Of a stretch of DNA of 64,000 nt, positions 11,984 through 23,674 are shown in pieces (position 1 is the first letter of the stretch; every line of letters begins with the position of its first letter). The notes below the pieces were generated by a model that did no database searches, was not told the DNA's origin, and saw only the letters and a program-made list of their open reading frames with translations. A program made the position numbers and the translations under genes. Origin of the DNA: Phragmites australis (Eukaryota; Streptophyta; Magnoliopsida; Poales; Poaceae); assembly GCF_958298935.1 (NCBI RefSeq), contig NC_084921.1, positions 9,434,001 to 9,498,000 on the forward strand. The letters are read 5' to 3'.

Positions 11984-13459
11984 GGGCGGCCGCCCACATG
12001 CGCCCACCTCCGATGAGATGAGCTCGCTGGCTTTCTTCTTCGTCGGCGACCTGCGATGCGTGCGAGTGGCTTCGCCTCCCCCTCGAATGCGGGTGGCTTG
12101 CACTTGCAGAGCACGCGGGCGAAACGAAATGAAGAGGCATTTGAACTAACCGACCGAATCAATCGACTCCACTCCCACAGTCCCACTCAGGCTCGACGTG
12201 GCCAATGATATAAGTATGAGCTAATTTTTACTAGGTAGAGCATTTCAGCAATAATATCACTCTCATACAGCACAGTTAATACATATGTTAACAGTCACGT
12301 CACGATACAGTTACGTCAGAAGAAACATTTTCTCGCTCTACTATATTTGAGAGGCACAAAATATTTCTTAAAGTTACATGGAGCTGGAATGGATGCTGTT
12401 TGTATACATGCTACAATTTTGCTCCCAATCTCAAGTTATTTGTAAAAAAAGTATCTAATATTTGATTTGTTATATCTGAATGGGTATAACAGAATTAATA
12501 TGGACTTATATAGTTAAGCGTATTCACATATATAATTAAGCTTCATTCTGGTGTTAGCTGGCAGCATGCCGACATGCTACTCACCTACTGTGGCAGCAGT
12601 CCACCTGCACCCACGGGGTTTAACCCATTGGTAGGTTGGTTTGGTGCACTTACACTGGTCAGTCCGAAGGAATGAGGTTTAGCTATAGAGTTTGTGAGAC
12701 TATCTCTAACTATATATTTTTTATTTCGTTCTCTTTATAATTCTCCTTTTCGTTCTTATATGTTTTATTTTCACTCATCTCTAATAACTTCCGTTCAAAG
12801 GAATTTATGAAGAAAAATGAAAGAGAATCATGAGATGAAAGGAATATAAGAAAAAATCTTTTTTGAAAAAAACTATAAAGAAAAATCATTAAAACATTAA
12901 AGGAAAAAAAATCTCTAGATAAAGAGAACTTGACTTGTGAAAAGAAGCGGTTGAAGATGGCCTAAAGTGGGTTGAGAACAGAAGTTGATTTGATGTGGGT
13001 TGGGTTGGGTCATTGGGTGCACGGTGGGTTCCAACCCATTAGCAGGCCTAATCCTAGAACAGAATAACTGAAGTTACACCAGTGTCAATGCTTCCAGCAA
13101 ACTATATTAGACAATGCTCATTCTGTCCAGAATAGCAGCGAGGTGAAGATCAACTGCAAATCCGGCCGATAACTTACAAGCTGGACCTTGTGATTTTTTG
13201 GTGTTTGGACTGGACCTTGTGATGCAACTATGGCAGCTTTGCTTCATCAATACAGGTTGCCCGCCTTGATATACAGACCTGCCAGATCCTAAGTTCTAAA
13301 GTTCATGCTGGCTTCCTGCCTACAAGCCTCAAGAAAAATAACAAGTTAACAACACAGGTCACAGGCAGTCAGCCACATGCATCTGTTAATCTGTGGGCAT
13401 AGATATAGACTAGAACAGGGTTGAACAAGATTGACAGCACCACCACAGCGGCCACACAG
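11984..13459. other. Intergenic region between two leftward genes
   Basis: Bases 11984-12190 are the presumed promoter and leader of the broken gene at 7.8-12.0 kb. Bases 12190-12690 and 12963-13300 are AT-rich. TTTAACCCATTGGTAGGTT (near 12620) and a related inverted stretch (near 13035, CAACCCATTAGCAGGCC) may be ends of an older element. Bases 13300-13459 are probably the 3' UTR of the INTS7 gene. Confidence 0.4.
12695..12965. mobile_element. Possible Tourist-like MITE (265 bp)
   Basis: An AT-rich block (12698-12962) has weakly matching inverted ends: GACTATCTCTAAC on the left, and GGCCATCTTCAACCG as the complement of the right end. It is followed by TAA and preceded by TGA, a near match to the TAA duplication of Tourist elements. 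The interior is TTTCTT/AAAGAA rich and roughly self-complementary. The ends match poorly, so this is tentative. Confidence 0.35.
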
Positions 13460-16400
13460 TCAGGACTTCCGGACAGAGAAGACAACACCATCGTTTAGAG
13501 GCGGGAGGACGAAATAGGAGCCGTTCTCGTCGACGCAGCACGCGTGCCACTTTATCTGATATGAACCTTCAGGAAACGAGGAGACATTCAGCAGGCAACT
13601 TGATAATCCCTGCCCACTATCGGTTGGTTCAAAGCATGCAAAGGCCGTCACCATGTTCGTGCTCGAATGGAAATTCTTCTCGTCCCAAGACTTCCTCAGG
13701 TCATTCTTTATGTAATGCAGCAGCTTGGTATTCAGCTCAACCATTTCGGTGATCTTGTGCGGCTCGAACTGTTTGCTTCTTGTCCCTGCTACGTCTATGC
13801 AGGATTCCGAGTTTGCGGCTAAAATACAGTAAAATTTCACGAGGCGAATCACGTTTCTCTCTAACACACGCTTCCACTGCATGCAGAGTGTCAGAGACAA
13901 ATGGAAACCAGGCTCTACTGATATTTCGTGTTTGTTCGCAGGATTTGAATCAAACATGTAAAGTTCAGCACCAAGGCAAGGCCTGCATACATACAAAAAA
14001 ACAATGTTATCTCATGTTTGGAAGCTCTATTTGCAGGCAACAAACCTCTAAATAATGTTTGATATCTGGACATTACCACATAAATTGGCAAGATAACAAA
14101 TGATCTCTTACCACAAAAGTAATAATGAAAAATAATATTAACACTTATTTTTTTATCAGAAACTGTCTTGCATTTCAGTCACTAAACAAATGCTAATAAG
14201 GTGCAAATGGTATGTGGTAATTAATTCATCCAGCAAAGTGAAATAGCATATGTACCTTACTCTGAAGAAGTACTTGGGAACCACGAAAGGCAGTTCCATA
14301 AACTTCTGCAAAATGCTGGACAGAAATTGCAACCCTTCATAAAAAGCAGATAAACAGTCCTCTCCATTTGTTATTTCTTTAGCTTTAGCATTCCCACTTA
14401 CACGAAGCAAAGATGCCACAGCGAAATGGCAAAGAGAATAAGAATCCTTTTCGAGATTACCTGAACAACTCATTCTTGCGCTGGACTGTAAGCAGTCCAG
14501 ATCATCAAAAGAAGTGGACATGAATTGTCGCAGTTGGGAAACAATCTGCCTGCCAGATCCATCCAGTCTTCCATGTAAATCTTGTAGGATTGAAGCATGA
14601 GAAAACCTCTTCGGAAGTTTGAAGGGCTCTACATTTCTATACGCCTTTGAGAAATCCACAGAATACGCAGTACAAAATGCAAAAAGCGAGCACATGAAAG
14701 CAAGCCTAGCTATACTACTAAAACTATGATGATCCATGTCCATATGGGATGCCGCAAGGATATCGTAACTCTTTGCCAAGTCACTTAGCCTTAAAGAGCA
14801 ATGAGCCAAAGCAAGTACTTGGTCTTTGATAAGCTCTCCAGATACAGTTAAATTGTCTCCTCTTGCTTCATAAGCAGAAGAATGCGCACTAAGAATACCA
14901 AGGACATCAGTTAAGACCTCAAGAAATGATGATCTGAGGCTAATGAACCACCTCTGGAAAAAGAATTCACAATCTGAAGAGGCATTTGATACAAGGGCAT
15001 CATTTGCTAACCATGTTCTGCCACAAATACCAGTGATCTTTGCTTGATAACCATGCAACTCTTGAGATCCACTGGGAGTATTGTCAGCATCTGTTTCAGT
15101 ACAGTAAAGGTCCTCACTCAGATCACCATCTGTTTTTAGCTCACCAACTAACTTTACAGTGGCAGAGGGAAAAAGCAATAGCTTCATCTCAATTTCCCCA
15201 GCAGAAAAAAGAAGCAATGATTTGAACCAAAAACTGAAAGAGCCTAGCTCAAAAGCATCTGCGAGTTTCCTGAAGACAAAAGAAGCTGTGAACCAGAGAC
15301 CTTCACGACAACAGTACATAGACGACCTATAGGCTTCCCAATATTTCTGCTTTGTTATAAGCATTTTGGTCATTCGAAGTGCACATAATTCCTGAGCTAT
15401 CCAAACAGAAGGAGTAAACAATATATTAGGCTCTTCTTTTGAATCACCTGATTCTTGATTGCTATCTCTGATTTTACAAGTATTCCATGCAATACAGGCA
15501 CACATTATCATCCGGAAGGTTTCATATGTGCTCCAATACTGAGAGGCATTCTGATGCACACACTCGATTAAACCTTTAATGCAATCATGAAGATCGCATC
15601 TAGCATCAGATGTTTTACAAAGCATATCGTAGCAAGAATTTGCAGATTTGAGTGTGCTAAGAATTAGATCATGCGTTAGGGATTCACTCTTCTTGCTATC
15701 AAATTCAGTGGAATCCAGTTTTGCCTTCCAAATATCTGTTTCAACTAGAGAAGGTTCAATACTTGTAGCTAACAGTTCAACATTGTCGTTTGAAGCGCTC
15801 AGTTCCGCAACAGCAACACTTGTCTGAAATGATTCAGCACAGGTAACAACTACTTCAGAGTAATCACTGTCATTAATTTGAGCCAGTTCTTTTACCAGGC
15901 ATTTTAGTTTATCAAGAGCAACAGCAGCAGCAGATGGGTAGCATGTAACAAGTTTCAACATAAGGCTAAAAAGAGCTTTGTACTTCTTATTCAGTTCAGA
16001 TGATATACAGATATTTCTGCTAGTAACTTTTTTGCTTTCCTTGCTAATTACTTTATTGATCAGAGATATACTATGATCCATTATCGCTGTTATGATCCTA
16101 TACAGAGGACTGTCCTTACCATTTTCTTCATAAATTAGTGACATGTTGGTAATTCCTTGGCACTCAGAGTATGCAAATGATGAACCCTTCAGAGTGGTTA
16201 CGGTCAGATCTGGCCTTGCTTGCTTGAGAAAGCATAATACTTCCACAAGAATTTCTAGAGCTGTACCTTGCATCTCCAAGGAAGAAGAATGTAAAGAATT
16301 TTCAGCAGCCAGAATAAGCTTAGATAACTCAGAACCATTGTCGTGATGAATGCTTGGAGCTTTACCACAGAACACCTGAAAATGTTTTTTGTCCCAATCA

Positions 16401-18639
16401 GATAATAAGAAAAAAAATGCTAAATCAGCAAGCACAGACGTCCTTAGTCATCACCTTCTGCAGAATTCTTAACACGTCGCTCTTACAGTGAAGTGGAAAA
16501 TCCTCATCATCAATTAGCGGCAACAATCTGACAAAAACAGTCCTAATAACAGGAAAATGGCAGGTATTTCTGCGAAACATAATACATAGATACTTTAACG
16601 CCATAGACTTCATAGAAGGAGAGGAGTCATCACCCAAAAACAGAAGCAGTAATTCCACCTGCAATAGCAAGTTGACCAAATAAATAAATAAAGTAGTTCA
16701 AAATCAATCAACAAGTGGAAAACATTCATATTTATGGATCATTGCTAGCCCCTAGACTCTCTGATCCAGAGGATTAGGTACATGCATAGCTTTTGAATTA
16801 ACAAAGAAGTTTGCAGCAGTACAAAACGAAGGATGTAAGTTGAATGCTAGTGCTGAAGAAGGGAAGGTGGTTTGCGGTAATATCCAAGTATTATGAAGGT
16901 TGTGTATATTGTTGACGTAACAGTAACATATTCTAAATCCCATCTAGCAATGGTTTTAAACTTAGTTACGGAAAGCAGAAGCCATTTTTCCGTGAATTGA
17001 CAAAGGGTAAAGTATAGGGAAATTAATATTATTAGGAAAACGAAAGATGCCATTGCCAATTGGAACCATATATCACTAAAAGAGATTCTTGCCAATATTT
17101 GTTGAAGATTGCAAACATCATTTGAAGGAGAGCATCATAAATTATTTCAATAAAAAACAAATATGTGCTTATTGCAACGCGAACACAATGACATAACAAG
17201 AAACACATTTGCAGAGATAACCGACACTGCACTACCTGGTCACTAAACAAAATGATCGACTTGGATGCCAATCTTGAGAGCGAAGAGAGCATTTCAGCTT
17301 TGAATACATCTTCCAGTGTGCCTAGAACCATCTGTTTTCCAACCTGTAATTTTAACAATAAAAAGCTCTTTCTTAAAGTTCAGTGAGAACAGCTGCATGC
17401 AAAAGTATTCAGAATAGCTCCTTTAGGGAGCGAAAAGCAGAATGCAACCTTAACCAGTTAGTTCCAATCCCTCCATTTCAGGACATCCCCCCACATTAGA
17501 TATTTGTAATTTTTATTCCATGTGTAAGCCAACGAATAAAATATCATAGACATCTATATTAGCTTGGCCATGAGTGCAACTTTAGTTCAATATATGTGGG
17601 TATGAACAAGCATGTCCTTATACATGCTGTCCATATAAATTTGCACGGGCAGAACATATGTTGGCCTGAATTGAAGGAAATGAATAAAGTTGGTATTTAA
17701 GCAACAAATGTATATCCATAAACACCTCATGAACTCTATGGATAACAGCCAACGTACAATCAAGCTTCGGAAAAGCCTTAATTGCTGCCAGAATCACTTG
17801 TGGTTTTGATCTCCGTGAGCAAATCAATCTTCTTAGCACTTCAAGGATGATGCATGAGAAGTCCTCTGATAGCCGACAAATGCAACCAGCTGCAAGCAAT
17901 GCCGCTTTCACCTGCCGAAAGGACAAGCATGATGATTTGTCTTCAGAATAGCCATTCTCCTGATATTAAAAAAATCTAAAACACTCCAGAGCAATTACGT
18001 GCTGCGATTAAGTTGAAAAATTGCGGAGACATAGTGTGTAGCGCAGCTGCAATGTTAAAGAAAGCCACTGACCTCGAGAGCACTGGTGGCGCCCAAGCTG
18101 GAGAGTATGAGAGAGCGGACGTGCACGCTGTCCTTGGCGATGTCGGCGAGGCATCCGAACACGCGCAGCGCGAGCGCCCTGTCCCGTGCGCTCCCCGTAT
18201 CGTAGACCGCCTTGACCCTCCTGAGCAGCTGGTCGGGCTCTGCGACGCGCGCCCCGGCCAGCGCACCGCGTCCCCCGGCGGCGAGGAGGGTCCTGACGAT
18301 GCGGGCCCGGAGGGCGCTGTCCGCGGTCCTGAACTCGGTGGCGAGGCGGAGGAGTATGGTCTCCGCGAAGAGGCGCGCCTCCCCGGGCAGGACGCCGAAC
18401 GCGGAGGAGACGGGCGCGGGGACGATGGGGGAAGTGCAGAGCTGGCGGAGGCGCGGGCCGGCGGCGTCGAGAGCGTGGACGCGCGTGGCTGCGGCCGGAC
18501 GGGAGCGGAGATGAGCGAGGGAATAGAGGAAGAGAAGGAAGGGGGAGGGGCGGTTGAGGTTACCATGGTGGCGGGAGCGGAGGCCTCTGTCGAGGTCGAT
18601 GCTCCAGTCCATGGCAGACGCCGCTGGGATCCTCTCCAT
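13460..18639 (-). CDS. INTS7: Integrator complex subunit 7 homologue (EMB1895-like), intact
   Basis: Six coding exons: 18639-18073, 17911-17726, 17343-17236, 16658-16455, 16375-14256 and 13982-13460. All introns are GT-AG with matching phases, and the total is 3708 nt (1235 aa plus stop). The protein resembles Arabidopsis At4g20060 (EMB1895), an ARM-repeat protein homologous to animal INTS7. Integrator binds RNA polymerase II and cleaves nascent snRNAs and other transcripts in the nucleus. The start MERIPAASAMDWSIDLDRGL corresponds to the family N-terminus, which fixes the ATG at 18639. Helical repeat sequence such as LLRRVKAVYDTGSARDRALAL fills the N-terminal third. The family C-terminus PCLGAELYMFDS...SYQIKWHACCVDENG follows the last intron. 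The exon 5 donor is the second GT (AAG/GTACAT at 14256), because the first leaves a stop in frame. No lesion was seen, so this copy is probably functional. Confidence 0.93.
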
Positions 18640-20592
18640 CGCCGCCGGCGGCGGTTGCCGGAGGGTTTTGGCTTAGGGGATGGGCTCCCGATGCGGCTTG
18701 GTTGCATGAAGGGACGTTGGATCTGGATCTAACGGCTTTCATCTCCATAAACTTTCCGCCGTTCTATTTCTCCCTCGTAACTCTGAAAAATTTAGAGGGT
18801 GCTATTAGGCATCCGTGTGAACATATATGAATATGTGACCATCGCTGTTGGTAGGGCTTTTAAGTTGACGGTTTTTCAGTGAGGATTTATCTACTATTAG
18901 GTTTAGAGGGAGGTTGATACGTAACAGATCAACCTAGTAGAGGAGACGGGTGTGGACTGTGGAGGTAGAGTGACGAGGTGACGGGGCCATCGCTAGTTGC
19001 AAGCGGCGAAGGATAATCGGATAGGCGATACCGAGATGGGGTGAGCGAAGATGGCCTGACTTAATCAAGTTAGCGTGGCGGCGGGAGCACTGCCGTAGAC
19101 GAGTGGAGGAGGGCGAGAGGCAGGGGTGAGAACGCGAAGGTCGGAGGCCAACGTAGTGAGGAGGCGCACGAGAGAGCGGGAGGTTGAAGAAGAGTGCGAC
19201 ATCGTCAGATGCCGATCGAACAGCTGATGATGTCGCTAAAGAAAGAAAGAAAAAAAACAGTCATCTGAAGTATAGCACCATTTTGTCTTGCAAGTTAAAT
19301 TGTTTTCAGACAAGGCTACAGCCAAGCCAAGTTAGTCTTGGAGCTAGAGTTGGAGAGCTACGCTCCAATATATCCTCTTTTACAAAAAGCTCGAGTTCAG
19401 CATGGAAAAATTAAGCAATTATACTTTAGTACAAATAACTTGTATAAATAAAAGTTTGGTTAAATCTCGAGCTCAGCTAGAAAATCGAGAAGAGATATAT
19501 TTGGAGGAAAATTCGAAAGTAGTAAGTCAAGTAGCCATAACCACATTATTCGGCATGGGTTCGTTTGATGAAGCTTGAGCTGAGCTCGAATCTGAGCTTA
19601 CCGTATGTCTGTTCTATCTCTTTTTGTTCTCTCCCCTCTTTGTTTTCGAATATCAATAGATCCAAGCATTTAGGGCTGGCAGATTGTATCCAAAGCTTAT
19701 TTTGGCAAGCACAAACTTTAGTACGTCGAACAACTTTGGCAAGCACTTGATTTGTTACCAAACTTTAGTTAGGTTGGTATTATCGCAGAGTGCATAAGTC
19801 TGATGTACGTGTGTAATAATGTGCATGTGTTCACTTTATAATTTAATAAAAAAAACTTTAGTCCAAAATCAAACATCCCATTCTCCATCCAGCTCAGCCC
19901 CTACGTCATTGATTCCTGCACTCTTCACGGTCCATTCCCATGCCTCCTCCTCGACCCTTGATTATGGATATACTTGGTTCATTGTATTAGCCTGGATGGG
20001 ATGGTCCATCCAGGATCTATGGGATGATTCAATGTTTGGTTGGGGGATCTAGCTAGGATGAAGGCATCCAACAATAGAGGATATTCTGCAAGATGCTGGA
20101 CAAGTGGATCTCTCAAAAAAAGCCGGACACGGTTGTTCGTGTTGCTCTTCGTGTCATTGACTTAACAACAGTCGTGTTCGTCTCACCTCGGGTTCTCTCT
20201 CGACGAAGCAGCACCGCCACTAGGCCTCCTCCTTCATCCAAAGACCCGTCACCGCCTGCCTCCGTCCTCTAAAGAATTGTCGCCGCCGTCGACACTATCC
20301 CTCCTCCTAGCTCCTCCATCTCCATCACCGGTCCGCTCCCTCCTCTGAAGAACTGGTATGTCTCCCTCCTCCATCGGAACCCGGAAGCCCACCCCCCCTC
20401 AAGCAGTGCAATCTCCCAATAGATGCATATCTCCCATGTTCTTTCCAATATTCCATCTTCTTGATTTTGTGATGGTATCTTTTTGGGTTTATGATTTGGA
20501 TGCTATTGTCCTACCATCATTGCCTTTGAAATCTACACATTAACATGGTATCAGGAGATCAAACCTTAACTTCATTAGAGATTATATCTAAC
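18640..20592. other. Upstream region of INTS7 and AT-rich intergenic DNA
   Basis: Bases 18640-18800 are the presumed leader and promoter of the INTS7 gene. Bases 18850-19250 are moderately GC-rich with no recognisable product on either strand. Bases 19250-19860 are AT-rich. Bases 19870-20560 contain CCTGGATGGGATGGTCCATC and a CTCC-rich stretch that could belong to a small DNA transposon, but no inverted ends were found. Confidence 0.35.
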
Positions 20593-21169
20593 CTGTAGAT
20601 ATAAATGAATGCATCAGGTACCATTCCAGCAACTGAACCATACAGATAAGGGTTGAACTTAATTTCTATCACAGTTACATCATAGTTAAATAATGTATAT
20701 GGGAATGGTGAGATTATGAAAAGTGCAACAACCGAAACTGCTAGAACCAATTCCCTTCACCCACAAGTTTTATTAATGTTATCTGCTGAGGCCACTTTGT
20801 CAACCATGCCTGAAGAAAAAAATTATAGGAAAAATAAGCAGAAAAGAAAGCAAATTAGGGAATAGTCCTTGAAAAAGAAAAGATTTAGCTCTTAAATTAC
20901 AAATCATAAGGACTTGTAGCCGAGAAATTTTACATGTAGACGTTCGCGGAACAATGAGACAATCTAATATAGTCCCACCATACCAATAGTACTCCCAACC
21001 ATAATAATCAAGAAACCCCAACCATAACCAAAGATCATTCCTGCTAACCACATAGAAGGTCCAGAAGGGAGTATAATAACTGGAAAGAGAGCCAAAGATG
21101 CAATGAGTATGATGGCCAATACTGGACGCCAAAAAGCACTTGTTTCCATTGCATGATTGGCATGAGAAC
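20593..21169 (-). pseudogene. Fragment of a TVP38/TMEM64-type (VTT domain) membrane protein gene
   Basis: Two exons of a SNARE-associated/VTT-domain family gene survive. Exon a (21169 to about 20979) encodes FWRPVLAIILIASLALFPVI and SGPSMWLAGMIFGYGWGFLI, typical membrane segments of the domain. Exon b (20809-20593) encodes [20 protein letters not shown], and in another frame [14 protein letters not shown] and [20 protein letters not shown]. Exon b has a TAG directly after GNWF and a one-base frame change just after QFR. The exon expected between a and b is missing, as are all upstream and downstream exons. VTT proteins act as lipid scramblase-like proteins in ER/Golgi membranes, but this copy cannot encode one. 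The PIF element begins a few hundred bases upstream, where the missing 5' exons should be. Confidence 0.85.
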
Positions 21170-21399
21170 CTGCAATAAACAGATAATATATATTTTGTGT
21201 CAAAATAGGAGATACATTAACTCTCTAACATAAAGTAATATCATTTCCAAGAAAAGGGATAAGATCAAGCAGGTAACATAGCCAATACTAGACTCGAGTA
21301 AGGTTAAAAGTGTTTGATTTTGGCACTGTTAATAAGAGATTTTTGTAATGGCTATTTAAATTGATGCATAGTTGTCCTTGGATGTAAATAGCAATACGA

Positions 21400-23662
21400 T
21401 GATACATCACTAGTATATGATGTTATTTCACAGTGTGTTGCAATCTTGCATTGTAGATGTACAAGAGGAGGAAATTGTTAATTTTCAGGGTTGCGACGTA
21501 TATTACAATTTTTACGGCCTTAGTTGTTGAGTATACGAAAAGAAAAAGGAGAGAATGTATTATATATAGGCCAATAGAAGAGAGGAATAGGATGAGAATA
21601 GACTATCTAAATAATAAAATATGGAAGAATGATACTACTTGTGTTAACATGTTTAGACTTAGAAGAGTACCTTTCTTCCGATTTTGTAAAATTTTGAGGG
21701 GTCGTGGCTTGCTTAAAGACACTATACATATGTGTGTTAGCAATAAGTAGCGATGTTTTTTAACACTATTGGGCATAACCTTAGGAATAGGTTAGTTGAA
21801 ACAAAATTTAGTAGGTCTGGTGAAACTGTTAGCCATTATTTTAAAATAGTTCTCCACGTCATTGGTGAGCTGCGGAATGAACTTATTAGGCCATCTTCAT
21901 TGGAGACCCCAACCAAAATCAAGGGGAACCCAAGGTGGGATCTATACTTTAAGGTGAGCCAAAACTAATTATAATTTTTTTTTGCTAATTTTTAGATATA
22001 TGATTGTATGACTCGTAATAATTTTAGATTATTTTTCACCAAATAGGATTATGTTGGAGCTATTGATGGTACACATATAAGAGCATCCATTTCTAAGGAT
22101 ATGAAGCATTCCTTTCGTGGTAGGAAGTCCTATGCTTCACAAAATGTGATGGCTACCGTAGATTTTGATCTTCGATTCACATATGTATTTACCGGTTGGG
22201 AGGAGATAGCACATGATGCTCTAGTATTACGTGATGCTTTAGAATGTGAAAATAGCCTGTGTGTCCCACAAGGTAATAGATTAATTATGTAGCTCCATTT
22301 CTAAATTTCATATTTTTGTATATAGCAATGTCATCCACTTGTACCTCATATGTTAGGAAAATTCTACTTAGTTGATGTCAGATATGGAGCCAAACCTAGA
22401 TTCTTGCCTCCTTTCCGTGGTGTGAGGTACCACTTGAATGAGTGGGGGAACAATCCCGTGCAAGATGAGAAGGACTTGTTCAACCTTAGGCATTCATCTC
22501 TTCATGTGACAGTAGAACGTGCATTTCGGTCACTAAAGAGGAGGTTCAAAATCTTTGATGATGCCACTCCCTTCTTCCCTTTTTCTACTAAGTAGACATT
22601 GTTGTATCTTCCTGCATTATTCATAATTAGGTTATAGATGATGAGATTGATGACCTAATCATACTGGACACCGATTGACCAACAAATCATAACTTCGCTT
22701 CATCGTCAAGCGGTCAAGCAAGTGAACATGCATACATGGTTAATATGTGCTATTGTATTTTAGGCAAGGAATTGCCAATCAAATGCGGGGAGGCCAGCAA
22801 AACTACCATAGAAATTAATATGTGTTATTGTATTTATATTACTCTAAAAACTATTATATTTGTATTGCTCTCAAGAACTATTGTATTAGTATTAATCTCA
22901 AGAACTATTGTATGTGTTGCAATAAATGTAGGAGATGGATCTTGAGCTAACCGCGGAAAACATGGGGGGCAACTTGAGGGGAGTGGCCATGTTACATGGA
23001 CATCTCCCATGTCTTCTTACATGCTTAGCAACTTAGCTAATGTTGTGGCCAATGGAACTAGAACCTCTTTGGGCTTAAAAAAAGTTCATCTCAATGCTTG
23101 TGCTAGATCATTGAATGAGCATTTAAAGCTTCAATTGACTGGAGATCAGATTGGGAATCACATTAGAATATGGAAGAGGAAGTTTGGAAAGATTACAAGA
23201 CTTCAGAATTTGAGGGGTGCACTTTGGGATGAAGACAATTGCATTATTAAACTTGATCATTAGCACTATATGAATCATATTAAGGTTTGTGTTGGATCTG
23301 TTTTATATAGTTTAGTCATGTTTTCTATACAATTCAATGTAATTTTACATGTTGTGTATTGGTTGATAGGACTATAAAGGAGATGCTGAATTTCTAAACA
23401 AACCTATTAAGCACTACCTTAAGATGGCTACAATTTTTGGCAATAGTTTGGCTACATGGAAGTATGTAAAAGGATCAAGTGACCCTCTAGCTATGGAATT
23501 GCATGAAATTGAGGATGATGAAGTTGAGAATGATGGTGTTGGAGCATCAAAAGATGATGGTGTTAGAGCATCAAAAGATGATGGTGAGTCATTAGTTCCC
23601 AAACCAAAGAGATCTAAGACAATTGCAAGTGAAGATGATGGCTTACAAGTAACATATCGAGC
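21400..23662 (+). mobile_element. PIF/Harbinger DNA transposon, degenerate, right end lost
   Basis: Both genes typical of plant PIF/Harbinger elements lie in the same direction: a DDE transposase (about 21457-22594) and a Myb/SANT-like protein (about 23009-23673). The coding similarity stops near 23662, where sequence of an opposite-strand gypsy element begins, so the right end is missing. No terminal inverted repeat or TNA target duplication could be recognised at the left, so the start coordinate is approximate. Confidence 0.75.
21457..22594 (+). pseudogene. PIF/Harbinger transposase (DDE_Tnp_4)
   Basis: Read in three exon-like pieces. The first (21457 to about 21954) has CVNMFRLRRVPFFRFC and VAMFFNTIGHNLRNRLVETK, with a frame break at 21746-21753. 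The second (22048-22275) has VGAIDGTHI (first catalytic Asp) and GWEEIAHDALVLRDAL (second Asp). The third (from about 22354) has FYLVDVRYGAKPRFLPPFRG and HVTVERAFRSLKRRFKI (catalytic Glu), ending at TAG after FPFSTK. The DDE triad is visible, but the frame break and early end make it unlikely to be active. Introns carry plausible GT (after YFK and PQG) and AG (before DYVGAID and KFYLVD). Confidence 0.82.
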
Positions 23663-23673
23663 CTCAACTTATT
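23009..23673 (+). pseudogene. PIF/Harbinger second protein, Myb/SANT-like DNA-binding
   Basis: The first piece (23009-23260) encodes LKKVHLNACARSLNEHLKLQ and GNHIRIWKRKFGKITRLQNL, the pattern of the Myb/SANT-like domain in the second protein of PIF elements, which helps the transposase bind element ends. The second piece (23370-23660) encodes DYKGDAEFLNKPIKHYLKM and an acidic tail with a repeated SKDDGVRASKDDG. The coding run ends at the junction with gypsy sequence. It lies downstream of the transposase in the same direction, as in complete elements. Confidence 0.7.
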
Positions 23674-23674
23674 G

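Noticed and set aside
12000..12186. Upstream in-frame codons before MALLCFLLDLR as a longer N-terminus
   Set aside because: The upstream frames are Arg/Ser/Pro-rich leader sequence, and the ATG at 11983 gives a conserved-looking hydrophobic start.
14230..14256. Earlier donor AGA/GTAAGG for INTS7 exon 5
   Set aside because: Using it puts a stop codon in frame at the start of the last exon; AAG/GTACAT at 14256 keeps the frame and gives the family sequence.
18013..18732. 239-codon frame on the + strand at INTS7 exon 1
   Set aside because: Antisense to a GC-rich first exon whose sense product matches the INTS7 N-terminus.
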